Origin: Desulfovibrio legallii
GTDB lineage: Bacteria; Desulfobacterota; Desulfovibrionia; Desulfovibrionales; Desulfovibrionaceae
Length of the DNA stretch: 64,000 bases
Direction of reading: 5' to 3'
Assembly (NCBI RefSeq): GCF_900102485.1
Contig: NZ_FNBX01000005.1
Span: forward strand, 93,835 to 157,834
Positions 52,521 through 61,902 of this stretch are shown here, piece after piece. Made by a program: the position numbers and the translations under genes. Numbering within the stretch: position 1 is the first letter of the stretch; each line of letters opens with the position of its first letter. The notes under the pieces were generated by a model. The model saw only the letters and a list, made by a program, of their open reading frames with translations, was not told the origin of the DNA and did no database searches.

Positions 52521-52608
52521 TTACACCCCCCGGCGAAATTGATAAAACTGCCCACGGTCCGCGGGCGCGGGCCGCAAACGCCCCCTTTCCCGGCCGCAAG
52601 GAGCCCCC

Positions 52609-53805
52609 ATGCAGATATCGCACCGTCTGAGCAATATCAAACCGTCCCTGACCCTCAGCGTCAACAGCCGCGCGCTGGAACTCAAAGCCCAGGGGGTGTC
52701 CGTCACCAGTCTGGCCGTGGGCGAGCCGGACTTTCCCACGCCGCCGCACGTCTGCGCCGCGGCCAAAGCGGCCATTGACGCCAACTTCTGCCACTACACG
52801 GCCGTGCCCGGCATCCCTGAGCTGCGCAAGGCCGCGGGCGACTACTTCGGCCGCACCTACGGCGTGCCCGTGCCGCGCGAATCCATCATCATCGGCGCGG
52901 GCGGCAAGCACTGCCTCTACAACTTTATCCAGACCACCATCAATCCAGGGGACGAAGTGCTCCTGCCCGCCCCCTACTGGCTGAGCTATCCGGACATGAT
53001 CATGCTGGCGGAAGGCGTGCCCGTGCCCGTGGCCGCCGGGCCGGAACAGGGCTTCAAGGTCACGCCCGCCATGCTGGAGGCCCACCGCACGCCCAAAACC
53101 CGCCTGCTTATCCTCAATTCCCCCAGCAACCCCACCGGGGCCGTCTACACCGAGGCGGAATTCACGGCCATCATGGATTGGGCCCTGGGCCAGGACATCT
53201 TTGTGCTTTCGGACGAAATCTACGACCAGCTCGTCTTCCCGCCGGCCGTCATGACCAGCGCCATCGGCTGGTTTGCCGAATACCCCCGGCAGGTGGCCGT
53301 GCTCAACGGCCTTTCCAAAAGCTACGCCATGACCGGCTGGCGGGTGGGCTTTCTGGCTGCGCACCCGGATCTGATCAAAAAAATCTCCTCCATGCAGGGG
53401 CACAGCACGTCCAACATCTGTTCCATCGCCCAGAAGGCCGGGCTTGCGGCCCTTACCGGGCCCATGGACGGCGTGCGGGAAATGCGCCAGGCCTTCCAGC
53501 GCCGCCGCGATCTGGCCATGCACATCATTGCGGACTGGCCCTTTGCCGTCTGCCCCCGGCCGGACGGGGCCTTCTACCTCTTTGTGGACGTGCGCAAATG
53601 CTTCGGCCGCTTGGCCGCCAACTCTACGGAGGTCTGCACCAGACTGCTGGACAAAGCCCATGTGGCCGTGGTGCCCGGCGCGGCTTTCGGGGACGACAAC
53701 TGCATCCGCTTTTCCTATGCCGTGGCTGACGACGTGCTGGCCAAAGCCCTGGACCGCATCGGCGCGGAGCTGGCCGTGCTGGCGGCCGAAGCCGCGCGGG
53801 GCTGA
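52609..53805 (+). CDS. Class I/II aminotransferase, aspartate aminotransferase-like
   Basis: PLP enzyme of the AspC/PatA group, 398 residues. Signatures are VTSLAVGEPDFPTPPHV, the cofactor segment GAGGKHCLYN, PYWLSYPDM, NSPSNPTGAVYT, the aspartate in FVLSDEIYDQLVF, the Schiff-base lysine in NGLSKSYAMTGWRVG, and the C-terminal arginine in NCIRFSYAV. These fit aspartate:2-oxoglutarate transamination, but prephenate or other substrates occur in the group. AAGGAG lies five bases before the ATG. Confidence 0.93.
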   Translation: MQISHRLSNIKPSLTLSVNSRALELKAQGVSVTSLAVGEPDFPTPPHVCAAAKAAIDANFCHYTAVPGIPELRKAAGDYFGRTYGVPVPRESIIIGAGGKHCLYNFIQTTINPGDEVLLPAPYWLSYPDMIMLAEGVPVPVAAGPEQGFKVTPAMLEAHRTPKTRLLILNSPSNPTGAVYTEAEFTAIMDWALGQDIFVLSDEIYDQLVFPPAVMTSAIGWFAEYPRQVAVLNGLSKSYAMTGWRVGFLAAHPDLIKKISSMQGHSTSNICSIAQKAGLAALTGPMDGVREMRQAFQRRRDLAMHIIADWPFAVCPRPDGAFYLFVDVRKCFGRLAANSTEVCTRLLDKAHVAVVPGAAFGDDNCIRFSYAVADDVLAKALDRIGAELAVLAAEAARG

Positions 53806-53846
53806 ACCGCCGGACCGCATTGCGGTTATGCGAAAAAAAACGCCAA

Positions 53847-53884
53847 CGGCGCGGAACCGCAAGCAGGTTCCGCGCCGCTTTTGT
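53847..53884. terminator. Terminator between the aminotransferase and response-regulator genes
   Basis: CGGCGCGGAACC pairs with GGTTCCGCGCCG around a seven-base loop, followed by CTTTTGT on the plus strand. On the other strand an A-rich run ahead gives TTTTTTTT after the stem, so it can serve both convergent genes. Confidence 0.85.
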
Positions 53885-53901
53885 CTTCGGTCTGGGGCGC
53901 G

Positions 53902-55263
53902 CTATAAAAATTTGTCTATGCACGCGGCGCGGGTAATGCCCAGCTTGGCCATTTTTTCGTTCAGGGTGCGGCGGGGCAGGCCCAGCTCTTCCATAACCAG
54001 GCGCATATCGCCTTTGTGGCGCTTAATGGCGTCCAGGATAAGCTGACGCTCAAAGGCCCGCACATGGTCCAGCAGGCCCGCCCTGTCCGGCGCGCCCTGT
54101 TCGCCGCCGGCGCGCAGGCTTTCCAGAGCCTGACTGCCAGAAAGCACATAGCGCGCGGCCATGTTTTTGAGTTCACGCACATTGCCGGGCCAGGCGTGGG
54201 CCATAAGCAAGGCCATGTCTTCGCTGTCGGGTGTGGCGGCCTCCCGGCCATAGTTGGCGGCCGCGTATTCGGTGAACAGGGAAAAAAGCAGGGGGATGTC
54301 CTCCTTATGTTCGCGCAGGGGGGGCAGCAGCAGTTCAAAGGTGGCCAGCCGGTAGTAAAGATCCTCACGAAACCGGCCCTGGCGGCATTTTTCCTTCAGG
54401 TCTTCGTTGCTGGAGGCCATAACGCGAAAATCCACCGGCCGGGGGCTGTGGGTTCCCAGAGGGGTGACGCATTTTTCCTGCATGGCGCGCAAAAGTTTGC
54501 CCTGCATCTCCAGGGGCATGCTGTTGATTTCGTCCAGAAACAGCGTGCCCCCGGCGGCGGCCTCCAGCTTGCCGGTGTGGGGGCGGTCCGCGCCTGTAAA
54601 CGCCCCGCGCGCGTAGCCGAAGAGCTCGCTTTCCGCCAGGGAAAGGGGAATGGAGGTGCAGTCCACCACCACAAAGGGTTTGGCGGCGCGAGGGCTGCAG
54701 TCGTGCAGGCAGCGCGCCGCCACCTCCTTGCCGGTGCCTGTTTCGCCCAGCAGTAGCACGGCGGCGGCGGTGGGAGCCACGTCCATAATCTTGCGCTTTA
54801 CGGCGCGCATGGCCGGGTGCGCGCCCACCAGCCGGGCATCCAGGCCCTGGGCCGCGGCCAGATCCTGCTTCATGCGGCGCAGCTCCAGCACCAGGCGGCG
54901 TTTCTCCTGGGCGCGGCTCAGGATATCGCACAACGTGTCTTCGTTAAAAGGCTTTTCGATAAAATCGTAAGCCCCCTGGTGCATGGCCTCCACGGCGGTG
55001 GTCACGTCTCCGTGGGCGGTGATGAGGATGACCGGAATATCCGCGTCAATGCGCATAATGCGGCGCAAAAGTTCCATGCCGTCCATGCCGGGCATACGCA
55101 CGTCGGAAAGCACCACGCCGTCAAAACGGGAATCCAGCGCGGGCAGGGCCGCCTCGGGGCTGTCAAAATCGCTCACCGTAAAGCCGGAATATTCCAGCAG
55201 CTGCCCCACAGAAAGGCGCAGGCTTTTGTCGTCATCAATAAAAAAGACCGTGTGCTTGCTCAT
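53902..55263 (-). CDS. Sigma-54-dependent response regulator (DctD-like)
   Basis: A 453-residue NtrC-family activator. The receiver (1-120) has DDDKS and the phospho-acceptor Asp54 in [13 protein letters not shown]. The AAA+ domain (about 145-375) has Walker [10 protein letters not shown], the sigma-54-contact loop GAFTGA, and Walker [11 protein letters not shown]. The C-terminal FIS-type helix-turn-helix is [19 protein letters not shown]. It overlaps the upstream kinase gene by four bases. The divergent transporter gene has a sigma-54 promoter, its most likely target. Confidence 0.94.
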   Translation of the reverse strand: MSKHTVFFIDDDKSLRLSVGQLLEYSGFTVSDFDSPEAALPALDSRFDGVVLSDVRMPGMDGMELLRRIMRIDADIPVILITAHGDVTTAVEAMHQGAYDFIEKPFNEDTLCDILSRAQEKRRLVLELRRMKQDLAAAQGLDARLVGAHPAMRAVKRKIMDVAPTAAAVLLLGETGTGKEVAARCLHDCSPRAAKPFVVVDCTSIPLSLAESELFGYARGAFTGADRPHTGKLEAAAGGTLFLDEINSMPLEMQGKLLRAMQEKCVTPLGTHSPRPVDFRVMASSNEDLKEKCRQGRFREDLYYRLATFELLLPPLREHKEDIPLLFSLFTEYAAANYGREAATPDSEDMALLMAHAWPGNVRELKNMAARYVLSGSQALESLRAGGEQGAPDRAGLLDHVRAFERQLILDAIKRHKGDMRLVMEELGLPRRTLNEKMAKLGITRAACIDKFL

Positions 55264-57134
55264 AGGCCGGTACCGTTGTGGACGCGGGGAAGGCGAAGGA
55301 CAAAGCGGGTGCCGTGCGGCTGCACGTCCTCCGCCCGGATCTCGCCGTGCAGGGCGCGGATGACCTTATCCACAATGGAAAGGCCAAGGCCGATGCCCTC
55401 CCCGGAGCGTTTGGTGCTGAAAAAGGGTTTGAAGATATGCTCGCGGGCCTCCGGCGGGATGCCAGGGCCGTTGTCCTCAATGCTGATGACGCACCAGGTG
55501 TCGTCGCGGCGCACGCGGATGTCGATGGCGGGTGGCGGGGCTTCGGCCGGGGCGGCCTTGCGGGCGGCGTCCAGCGCGTCCAGGGCGTTGTGGATAATGT
55601 TGATGAGCACCTGCTCCAGCTGCAGGGCGTCGGCCCAAACCACGGCGTCCTCCGGGCATTGGCGGGTGGGCACGCAGGCCATGGCCTCGGCCCTGAAGTG
55701 CAGAACACTCAAGGCGTTTTCAATGCTTTCGGCCAACCGCACGGGGCCGAGCGTCATGGAGGCCTTACGCGAAAAATGCCGCAGCTGGCCGATGAGCCCT
55801 TCCAGGCGCTGCACCAGCTCCATGATGTGCCCGGTGGTGCTTTCCACCTCCTTGTAGCGCCCGTCCTGCACCAGCCTGCGGCAGGAGACGATGAACATGC
55901 GCATGGAGGTAACAGGCTGGCTCAGCTCATGCGCCACGGAGGCCGCCACCTGGCCCAGGGCCGCCAGCTGCCCCGCGTGCAGAAGGTCGTCCTGGGCGGC
56001 CAGAAGCTCGCGCTCGGTCTTCTTGCGCCGCCGCACTTCGCTGGCCAGGCGCTGGTTCACGGCCCGGATGCGCTGGGCCTCATGGGCTTCGCGCCGGGCC
56101 TGGGCCACGGCAAAAAAGGCGTAGCCCAGCAAGGCCGCCAAGGCCACCAAGGCCACGCCGCCCGCGCTGATAAGCCAGAGCGTCTCCTGGCGGTCGGTCA
56201 TTTCCCGCGCCGGTTTAAGAAACCAGATGTCCCAGCCGTAGGGCTCCACCCGCCGTCTGGCGTAGAGCCAGTCCTGGCCGCCCAGGGCCATCATGTCCAG
56301 GTGGAACCGGCGGAAAAACCGCGCGTCCAGTGCCGCGGGCGGAGTAGGGCCGTACTGCCGCTGCTCCAGCACGGCGGCCTGAACGTCCGGCTCCAGGGGC
56401 CGGAGGGAGCGGTAACGCCAGGCGTCGTTGCTGGAAAGAAAAACCACGCCGTGCACATCAGTAATAAATACGGTTTCGCCGCCCGCGCGCCATTCGCGCT
56501 GGAGCATGGAGAGGTCCACCTTGGTCACGGCCACGCCTGCCACCCGCTCTCTGTCGTGCGCGCGCCCGAAACGACAGGCCGGATCTACGCCCGGCGCGTA
56601 GACCGCCTGGGTGATGAAAAAACCGGGCCGCCCCGTGGTGGCCCCCACGCCGAAATATGTGCCGCGCCCGGCAGCCAGGGCGTCCTGATAGTAGGGGCGG
56701 TAGCGGTATTTGTGTCCCGCAAAGCTCCCAGGCCTGTTCCAGTTGCTGGTGGCCACGGTATTGCCCTCCCTGTCCAGAATGAAGAGGTCCAGGGATCCGG
56801 CCGCGGCATTGATGTCTTCCAGATAAAGGTTCACCGCCTGCGGGTCGCCATTTTCAGTCAGCAATTGCCGAACTTTGGCATTATTGGCGAGGATATGGGG
56901 CAGATAGTTGTATTTGTCCAGGGCGGAGTGGAGCGTGCCCACATAGAGGGTCAGGCGCTCGCCTGTCACGCGGTCCAGCTCGGCCGTAAGGTCTCTTTCG
57001 GCGTAGCTTTGGAAGCGCCAGGCCAGCAACAGGCTCAGCGCCAGACAGACCAGCAGAATCAGCAGGGCGCGGCGGCTGGAGAGGACGGCCACGACCTGCG
57101 TGGAAAACAGCTCTGTTTTTTTGGCGTGCTGCAT
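55260..57134 (-). CDS. Sensor histidine kinase (DctB-like)
   Basis: A 624-residue membrane sensor. Two membrane segments (LLILLVCLALSLLLAW and LISAGGVALVALAALLGYAFF) frame a periplasmic region of about 270 residues that looks like a double-PAS (dCACHE) sensor with DLFILDREGNTVATSNW and YYQDALAAGRGTYFGVG, as in DctB. A cytoplasmic coiled coil follows, then the phospho-accepting histidine in ASVAHELSQPVTSM and the ATPase motifs NIIHNALDAL, DNGPGIP and GEGIGLGLSIV. The ATG at 57134 has its nearest AAGGAG 13 bases upstream. It is coupled to the regulator gene. Confidence 0.93.
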   Translation of the reverse strand: MQHAKKTELFSTQVVAVLSSRRALLILLVCLALSLLLAWRFQSYAERDLTAELDRVTGERLTLYVGTLHSALDKYNYLPHILANNAKVRQLLTENGDPQAVNLYLEDINAAAGSLDLFILDREGNTVATSNWNRPGSFAGHKYRYRPYYQDALAAGRGTYFGVGATTGRPGFFITQAVYAPGVDPACRFGRAHDRERVAGVAVTKVDLSMLQREWRAGGETVFITDVHGVVFLSSNDAWRYRSLRPLEPDVQAAVLEQRQYGPTPPAALDARFFRRFHLDMMALGGQDWLYARRRVEPYGWDIWFLKPAREMTDRQETLWLISAGGVALVALAALLGYAFFAVAQARREAHEAQRIRAVNQRLASEVRRRKKTERELLAAQDDLLHAGQLAALGQVAASVAHELSQPVTSMRMFIVSCRRLVQDGRYKEVESTTGHIMELVQRLEGLIGQLRHFSRKASMTLGPVRLAESIENALSVLHFRAEAMACVPTRQCPEDAVVWADALQLEQVLINIIHNALDALDAARKAAPAEAPPPAIDIRVRRDDTWCVISIEDNGPGIPPEAREHIFKPFFSTKRSGEGIGLGLSIVDKVIRALHGEIRAEDVQPHGTRFVLRLPRVHNGTGL

Positions 57135-57318
57135 AACGATTCCACGGCTCCTTGCTTTTTTTCCTATACATCCATGAAAGGGCCCGCGCAACGCGCGGCG
57201 TGCGCCGCATCGGCAAAAATCCGCCGAGGCAGGAACCGCCTCTGAGCGGTTTCTTGCGCAGCGACTTCCCGGCCTTTGCGTAACCGCGCCAAAAGGCTGT
57301 TACTTTGTCATACCACCT

Positions 57319-57334
57319 TGGCACCGCTTTTGCT
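57319..57334 (+). promoter_or_regulatory. Sigma-54 promoter of the dicarboxylate transporter gene
   Basis: TGGCACCGCTTTTGCT matches the RpoN consensus TGGCAC-N5-TTGCW at every conserved position, with GG and GC ten bases apart. Transcription should start near 57345, leaving about 38 bases before the ATG. The divergent sensor/regulator pair is the natural activator. Confidence 0.85.
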
Positions 57335-57382
57335 CAGGGGGGCGTAACTTTTCTGTAACCCGTTCGCCAAGGAGGAACATGT

Positions 57383-58909
57383 ATGGCTGAAGACTCCCGT
57401 ACCTTGGTCCAGAAATCAGGCCTCTGGCTGGCGCTGGGCGCGTTGCTGATCATCGTTCTGCTGCCGCAGCCCGAGGGCCTGCCCGTAGCCGGCCAGCGCA
57501 TGCTGGGCCTGCTGGTGTTTTCGGTCATCCTCTGGATGACCGAGGCCGTCTCCTACCCTGTGAGCGCGGCAGTCATTCTGTCCGCCATGACCTTGCTGCT
57601 GGGGTTCTCGCCCTCGGTAGCCGACCCCAACGTGCCTTACGGCATGAACGCCGCCTTGGTCACGGGCCTCAAGGGGCTTTCCAACGGGGCCTGGGCCATG
57701 GTGGCCGCGGCGCTGTTTCTGGCCGTGGGCATGCAGACCACGGGCTTTGACCGCAGGCTGGCTCTGAAGATCATGTCCCTGGTGGGCACCAAAAGCAGCC
57801 GACTGCTGCTGGGGGTCATCGGCGTGGGTTTCACCCTCAGCTTTTTTGTGCCTTCCACCACGGCCCGCGTGGCCTGTATTGTGCCCATCGTGGGCGGCAT
57901 CATCGCCTCGCTGGGCATCAACCGTCAGGGCAAGCTGGCCGGTCTGCTCATGATCGCCTGCGCCCAGGTGGACAGCATCTGGAATGTGGGCATCAAAACC
58001 GCCGCCGCGCAGAACATGATTGCGGTCAACTTCATCCGACAGACCCTGGGCGTGGAAATCAGCTGGCTTGACTGGCTGGCGGCCGCCGCGCCCTTTGCTA
58101 TCCTCATGTCCGTGATCCTTTATTTTGTGCTGCTCAAACTCATGCCCCCGGAAATTGACCAGATCCCCGGCGGTGACGCCATCATCAAAAAAGAGCTGGA
58201 AGAGCTTGGGCCCATGAAGGGCGCTGAATTCAAGCTCATGATCATCTCCATCTGCCTGCTGCTGTTCTGGGTACTGGAAGGCAAAACCTGGGGCATGTTC
58301 GGCATCGGCGGCGCCATGGGCGCGCAGAAGATCCATCCCTTCAGCACGGCGGTCAGCACCATTCTGGCCGTCACCATCATGCTGATCCCCAGTGTGGGCA
58401 TCATGAACTGGAAGGACGCCCAGAAACGCATCAATTGGGGCACCATCATCCTGTTCGGCATCGGCATCAGCCTGGGATCGGCCATCATTTCCACCAAGGC
58501 AGGCGTCTGGTTAGCCAAGTACATTGTGAGCGTTTTCGGTCTGGCCGCCAGCACGCCCTTTACCATTCTCGCCATTCTGGCCCTGTTTCTCATTGTCATC
58601 CACATGGGCTTCGCCTCGGCCACGGCCCTGGCCTCGGCCATGATTCCCATCATCATTTCCGTGCTCACGGAGGTTTCCAAGGTCAAGGGCGGCGGCGTCA
58701 ACATCCTGGGCATGACCATGATTCTGCAATATGTGGTGAGCTTCGGCTTCATCCTGCCGGTCAACGCGCCGCAGAACATGATTGCCTACGGCACTGAAAC
58801 CTTTACTGTGCGCGACTTTGTGCGCACGGGCATCCCGCTGACCATCATCGCCTACGCGGGCATCCTGCTTATGGCCGCCACCTATTGGAAATGGCTCGGC
58901 TATGTGTAG
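57383..58909 (+). CDS. DASS-family sodium/dicarboxylate symporter
   Basis: A 508-residue inner-membrane transporter of the divalent anion:sodium symporter family (SLC13/CitT/SdcS). It has about twelve hydrophobic segments, the duplicated SNT-type hairpin signature FVPSTTARVACIVPIVGGI and, in the second half, FASATALASAMIPIIISV and LPVNAPQNMIAYGTETF. Substrates in this family include succinate, fumarate, malate and citrate; C4-dicarboxylate is favoured by the DctBD-like neighbours. AAGGAGG lies seven bases before the ATG. korD follows 47 bases later, so read-through into the kor genes is possible. Confidence 0.92.
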   Translation: MAEDSRTLVQKSGLWLALGALLIIVLLPQPEGLPVAGQRMLGLLVFSVILWMTEAVSYPVSAAVILSAMTLLLGFSPSVADPNVPYGMNAALVTGLKGLSNGAWAMVAAALFLAVGMQTTGFDRRLALKIMSLVGTKSSRLLLGVIGVGFTLSFFVPSTTARVACIVPIVGGIIASLGINRQGKLAGLLMIACAQVDSIWNVGIKTAAAQNMIAVNFIRQTLGVEISWLDWLAAAAPFAILMSVILYFVLLKLMPPEIDQIPGGDAIIKKELEELGPMKGAEFKLMIISICLLLFWVLEGKTWGMFGIGGAMGAQKIHPFSTAVSTILAVTIMLIPSVGIMNWKDAQKRINWGTIILFGIGISLGSAIISTKAGVWLAKYIVSVFGLAASTPFTILAILALFLIVIHMGFASATALASAMIPIIISVLTEVSKVKGGGVNILGMTMILQYVVSFGFILPVNAPQNMIAYGTETFTVRDFVRTGIPLTIIAYAGILLMAATYWKWLGYV

Positions 58910-58956
58910 CCTTTCTTCCACCCCCCAACCCAACAGAGGATAAAGGACGATTTTTT

Positions 58957-59178
58957 ATGGCCGTCTACATCAATCGCCAATGGTGCAAAGGCTGCGGCAT
59001 CTGCGTGGCCTTTTGTCCCAAGAAGGCGCTGTCTCTGGATGACGCGGGCAAGGCCTGCCATGATCCTGAGCTGTGCGTGGAGTGTGGCATGTGCGAACAG
59101 TACTGTCCCGACCTGGCCGTGACGGTGGAAAAAACCGCCAGGGCAAGCAAGGCCGGCAACGGCAAGGAGGCCGCATGA
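58957..59178 (+). CDS. korD: 2-oxoacid:ferredoxin oxidoreductase, delta (ferredoxin-like) subunit
   Basis: A 73-residue protein with two 4Fe-4S motifs, CKGCGICVAFCP and CVECGMCEQYCP, and an Ala/Lys-rich tail. It carries electrons from the catalytic subunits to ferredoxin. AAGGA precedes the ATG at a spacing of nine. Its stop codon overlaps the korA start (ATGA). The D-A-B-C order is typical of KorDABC/OorDABC 2-oxoglutarate enzymes. Confidence 0.93.
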   Translation: MAVYINRQWCKGCGICVAFCPKKALSLDDAGKACHDPELCVECGMCEQYCPDLAVTVEKTARASKAGNGKEAA

Positions 59179-60326
59179 GCGAGGGCGAAATCCGTTTCGT
59201 GCAGGGCAACGAGGCCTGTGTGCGCGGCGCTCTGTATGCCGGGGTGCGTTTTTTTGCGGGCTACCCCATCACCCCATCCACCGAGGTGGCCGAGCACCTG
59301 GCGGAGCAGCTGCCCCGCGTGGGCGGCAAGTTTGTGCAGATGGAGGATGAAATCGCCTCCATGTGCGCGGTGTGCGGGGCTTCCCTGGCCGGGTCCAAGG
59401 CCATGACCGCCACCAGCGGGCCGGGCTTTTCCCTCAAGCAGGAGGCCATCGGCTATGCGGTCATGGCCGAGATTCCCTGCGTGGTGGTCAACGTGCAGCG
59501 CGGCGGGCCTTCCACAGGCCTGCCCACCAAGGTGGCCCAGGGCGACGTGAACCAAGCCCGCTGGGGCACCCACGGCGACCACGCCATCATCGTGCTCACG
59601 GCGTCCACCATTCAGGACGTGTTCAGCATCACGGTGGAGGCCTTCAACCTGGCCGAAACCTACCGCACGCCGGTCATCCTGCTGTTTGACGAGGTGGTGG
59701 GCCACATGCGCGAAAAGCTCTTCATCCCGCCGGCGGGCGAGCTGCCCGTGGTGGAGCGCCTGCGTACGGACGTGGCCGCGGGGGTCAACTACCACCCCTA
59801 CCTGCCGCGCGAGGACGGCCGCCTGCCCATGTCGGACTTCGGCGGCGTGCACCGCTACAACGTCACGGGCCTGTTCCACGACATCTGGGGCTTCCCCACG
59901 GAGAATCCGGAACAGGTCAGCAAGCTGGCCTACCACCTGGTGGACAAGATCGAAAACCGCGCCCACCTGCTGGCCCGCTGGAAGGAATTCTACCTGGAGG
60001 ATGCGGAGCACATCATCATCTCCTACGGCTCCTCGGCGCGCAGCGCGCGGCACCTGGTGGAGACCCGCCGCGCCAAGGGCGACCGCATCGGCCTGCTGGA
60101 GCTGCAGACCCTCTGGCCCTTCCCGGCCCAGCTGGTGCGGGAAAAAACCGCCCACGCCCGCAACATTTTTGTGGTGGAGATGAACATGGGCCAGGTCACC
60201 ACCCAGGTGAAGCAGGTGGTGCAGAAGCCGGACCGCGTGTTCCTGGTCAACCGCATGGACGGCATCATGGTCACGCCCACGGATATCGGCAAAGTCATGC
60301 GGGTTATTGAAGGAAGGGGGTTCTGA
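59175..60326 (+). CDS. korA: 2-oxoglutarate:ferredoxin oxidoreductase, alpha subunit
   Basis: A 383-residue subunit that holds the pyrimidine-binding half of the thiamine-diphosphate site and transketolase-like C-terminal domain. It opens MSEGEIRFVQGNEACVRGAL, followed by FFAGYPITPSTEVAEHL, MEDEIASMCAVCGASLAG and TATSGPGFSLKQEAIGYAVMAEIP in pieces, all KorA signatures. The later NVQRGGPSTGLPTKVAQGD favours the 2-oxoglutarate or related branched subgroup over pyruvate enzymes, which are fused. GGAGG lies before the ATG. Confidence 0.94.
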   Translation: MSEGEIRFVQGNEACVRGALYAGVRFFAGYPITPSTEVAEHLAEQLPRVGGKFVQMEDEIASMCAVCGASLAGSKAMTATSGPGFSLKQEAIGYAVMAEIPCVVVNVQRGGPSTGLPTKVAQGDVNQARWGTHGDHAIIVLTASTIQDVFSITVEAFNLAETYRTPVILLFDEVVGHMREKLFIPPAGELPVVERLRTDVAAGVNYHPYLPREDGRLPMSDFGGVHRYNVTGLFHDIWGFPTENPEQVSKLAYHLVDKIENRAHLLARWKEFYLEDAEHIIISYGSSARSARHLVETRRAKGDRIGLLELQTLWPFPAQLVREKTAHARNIFVVEMNMGQVTTQVKQVVQKPDRVFLVNRMDGIMVTPTDIGKVMRVIEGRGF

Positions 60327-60327
60327 G

Positions 60328-61125
60328 ATGAGCGTGCAGAATATCCGGGAGCGGTTCTTCCCCCACATCTGGTGTCCCGGCTGCGGCCACGGCACCATCC
60401 TTAACAACCTGCTGCACACCGTGCAGGAACTGCAGATAGATCCCTCCAACATGTGCATGGTTTCGGGCATCGGCTGCTCGGCGCGCATTTCCGGCTATGT
60501 GGATTTTCACAGCATGCACACCCTGCACGGCCGGGCCCTGGCCTGCGCCACGGGCATCAAGCTGACCCGGCCGGAGCTCAACGTGGTGGTGCCCATGGGC
60601 GACGGCGACGCCATGGCCATTGGCGGCAACCACTTTATCCACGCCTGCCGCCGCAATATCGACATGGTGGCCATCATCATGAACAACCGCATCTACGGCA
60701 TGACCGGCGGGCAGTACTCGCCCCTTTCCGGCGAGGGCATCCTGGCCACCACCGCGCCCTACCACAGCATTGACCACGCCTTTGACACGGTGAAGCTGGC
60801 TACTGGCGCGGGGGCCTCCTTTGTGGCCCGCACCACTACCTTCCACGTCAAGGAGATCGTGAGCCTGCTCAAAAAGGCCTTTGCCCACAAGGGCTTCGCC
60901 GTGGTGGAAATCCTCACCCAGTGCCCCACCTACTTCGGGCGCAAGAACAAGATGGGCGGGGCCGTGCAGATGCTGGAATGGTACCGCGACAATACCGCCC
61001 CCCTGGGCTCCAAAAAGCTGGAGGAGAACCCCAACCTCATTCCCCGCGGCGTGTTCGTGGACGAACAGCGCCCCGAATACTGCGAGGAATACGCCAAAAT
61101 CATCGCCAAGGCCCACAAGGAGTAG
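60328..61125 (+). CDS. korB: 2-oxoglutarate:ferredoxin oxidoreductase, beta subunit
   Basis: A 265-residue subunit that binds thiamine diphosphate and one 4Fe-4S cluster. The thiamine motif is GDGDAMAIGGNHFIHACRR with NNRIYGMTGGQ; cluster cysteines are in WCPGCGHG, SGIGCSARI and TQCPTYFGR. It starts one base after the korA stop codon with AGGAAGGGGG upstream. Reaction: 2-oxoglutarate + CoA + oxidised ferredoxin to succinyl-CoA + CO2, reversible. Confidence 0.95.
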   Translation: MSVQNIRERFFPHIWCPGCGHGTILNNLLHTVQELQIDPSNMCMVSGIGCSARISGYVDFHSMHTLHGRALACATGIKLTRPELNVVVPMGDGDAMAIGGNHFIHACRRNIDMVAIIMNNRIYGMTGGQYSPLSGEGILATTAPYHSIDHAFDTVKLATGAGASFVARTTTFHVKEIVSLLKKAFAHKGFAVVEILTQCPTYFGRKNKMGGAVQMLEWYRDNTAPLGSKKLEENPNLIPRGVFVDEQRPEYCEEYAKIIAKAHKE

Positions 61126-61129
61126 CCCC

Positions 61130-61687
61130 ATGGAAAGATACCGTTTTCTTCTCTCCGGCTCCGGGGGCCAGGGCATCATCACCATGGCCATCCTGCTGGC
61201 CGAAGCGGCGGCCCTGTACGAAGGGCTGGTGGCCGTGCAGTCCCAGTCCTACGGCCCGGAAGCCCGCGGCGGGGCCACCCGCTCGGACGTGATTATCGCG
61301 GACAGCGAGATCTTCTTCCCCAAGGTCAACCAGCCCAACGTGCTGGTGGCCCTTACCGACGAATCCGCCGCCAAGTACCTGCCGCTTATCCGGCCCGGCG
61401 GCATGTGCCTTTACGACAGCGACCTGGTGCACCCCTCGGCCCGCATCGACGCCCGGCGCGTGGGCCTGCCCCTGTTCCACGCCGTAAAGGAAGCCTTTAA
61501 CGGCAAAACCCAGGCCTTCAACATCTGCGTGCTGGGGGCCCTGGCTACCCTGACCAAGGCCGTGCGCCTGGAATCCCTGGAAAAAGCCCTGGCCGACCGC
61601 TTTGCTCCGGCCTTCCACGAAAGCAACAAAAAAGCCCTCCACCTGGGCGCGCAGATGGCCGCGGCCGCGCCTTCGGCCCAGGCGTAA
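61130..61687 (+). CDS. korC: 2-oxoglutarate:ferredoxin oxidoreductase, gamma subunit
   Basis: A 185-residue subunit opening MERYRFLLSGSGGQGIITMA, with QSQSYGPEARGGATRSDVII, the standard gamma-domain signature of 2-oxoacid oxidoreductases. AAGGAG lies eight bases before the ATG, which follows the korB stop codon by four bases. Next downstream are hairpin repeat copy 7 and sucCD. Confidence 0.94.
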   Translation: MERYRFLLSGSGGQGIITMAILLAEAAALYEGLVAVQSQSYGPEARGGATRSDVIIADSEIFFPKVNQPNVLVALTDESAAKYLPLIRPGGMCLYDSDLVHPSARIDARRVGLPLFHAVKEAFNGKTQAFNICVLGALATLTKAVRLESLEKALADRFAPAFHESNKKALHLGAQMAAAAPSAQA

Positions 61688-61768
61688 GGGGAAACTGCCT
61701 CCGGCGGCCAGGGGGGCACGCCCCCCTGGACCCCCTTTTCACCGCTCCTGGTCCCACAAGGCTTGTTT

Positions 61769-61871
61769 CAGGGTACGCCCAGCGCGTTTCCTGAGAGAAT
61801 AAAAGTTTTTGGGGGTGGGGGCGTGGGGGAGGAGACCCTTTTTCAAAAGGGTCCCTCCCCCACAAAAAAAC
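61769..61871. repeat. GC-rich hairpin repeat, copy 7
   Basis: Begins CAGGGTACGCCCAGCGCG and TTTCCTGAGAGAATAAAAG, then arms 61823-61842 and 61845-61863 with one bulge. The stem top is ACCCTTTT / AAAAGGGT instead of AACTTTTGT / ACAAAAGTT, a change on both arms. It lies between korC and sucC and may reduce read-through. Confidence 0.85.
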
Positions 61872-61902
61872 AACAAAATAACAACATAACAAAGGCTTAT
61901 CC

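Noticed and set aside
57241..57300. Candidate DctD-type binding site upstream of the transporter
   Set aside because: Only imperfect inverted similarity (around TTTGCGTAACCGCGCC) could be seen, not enough to call a site.
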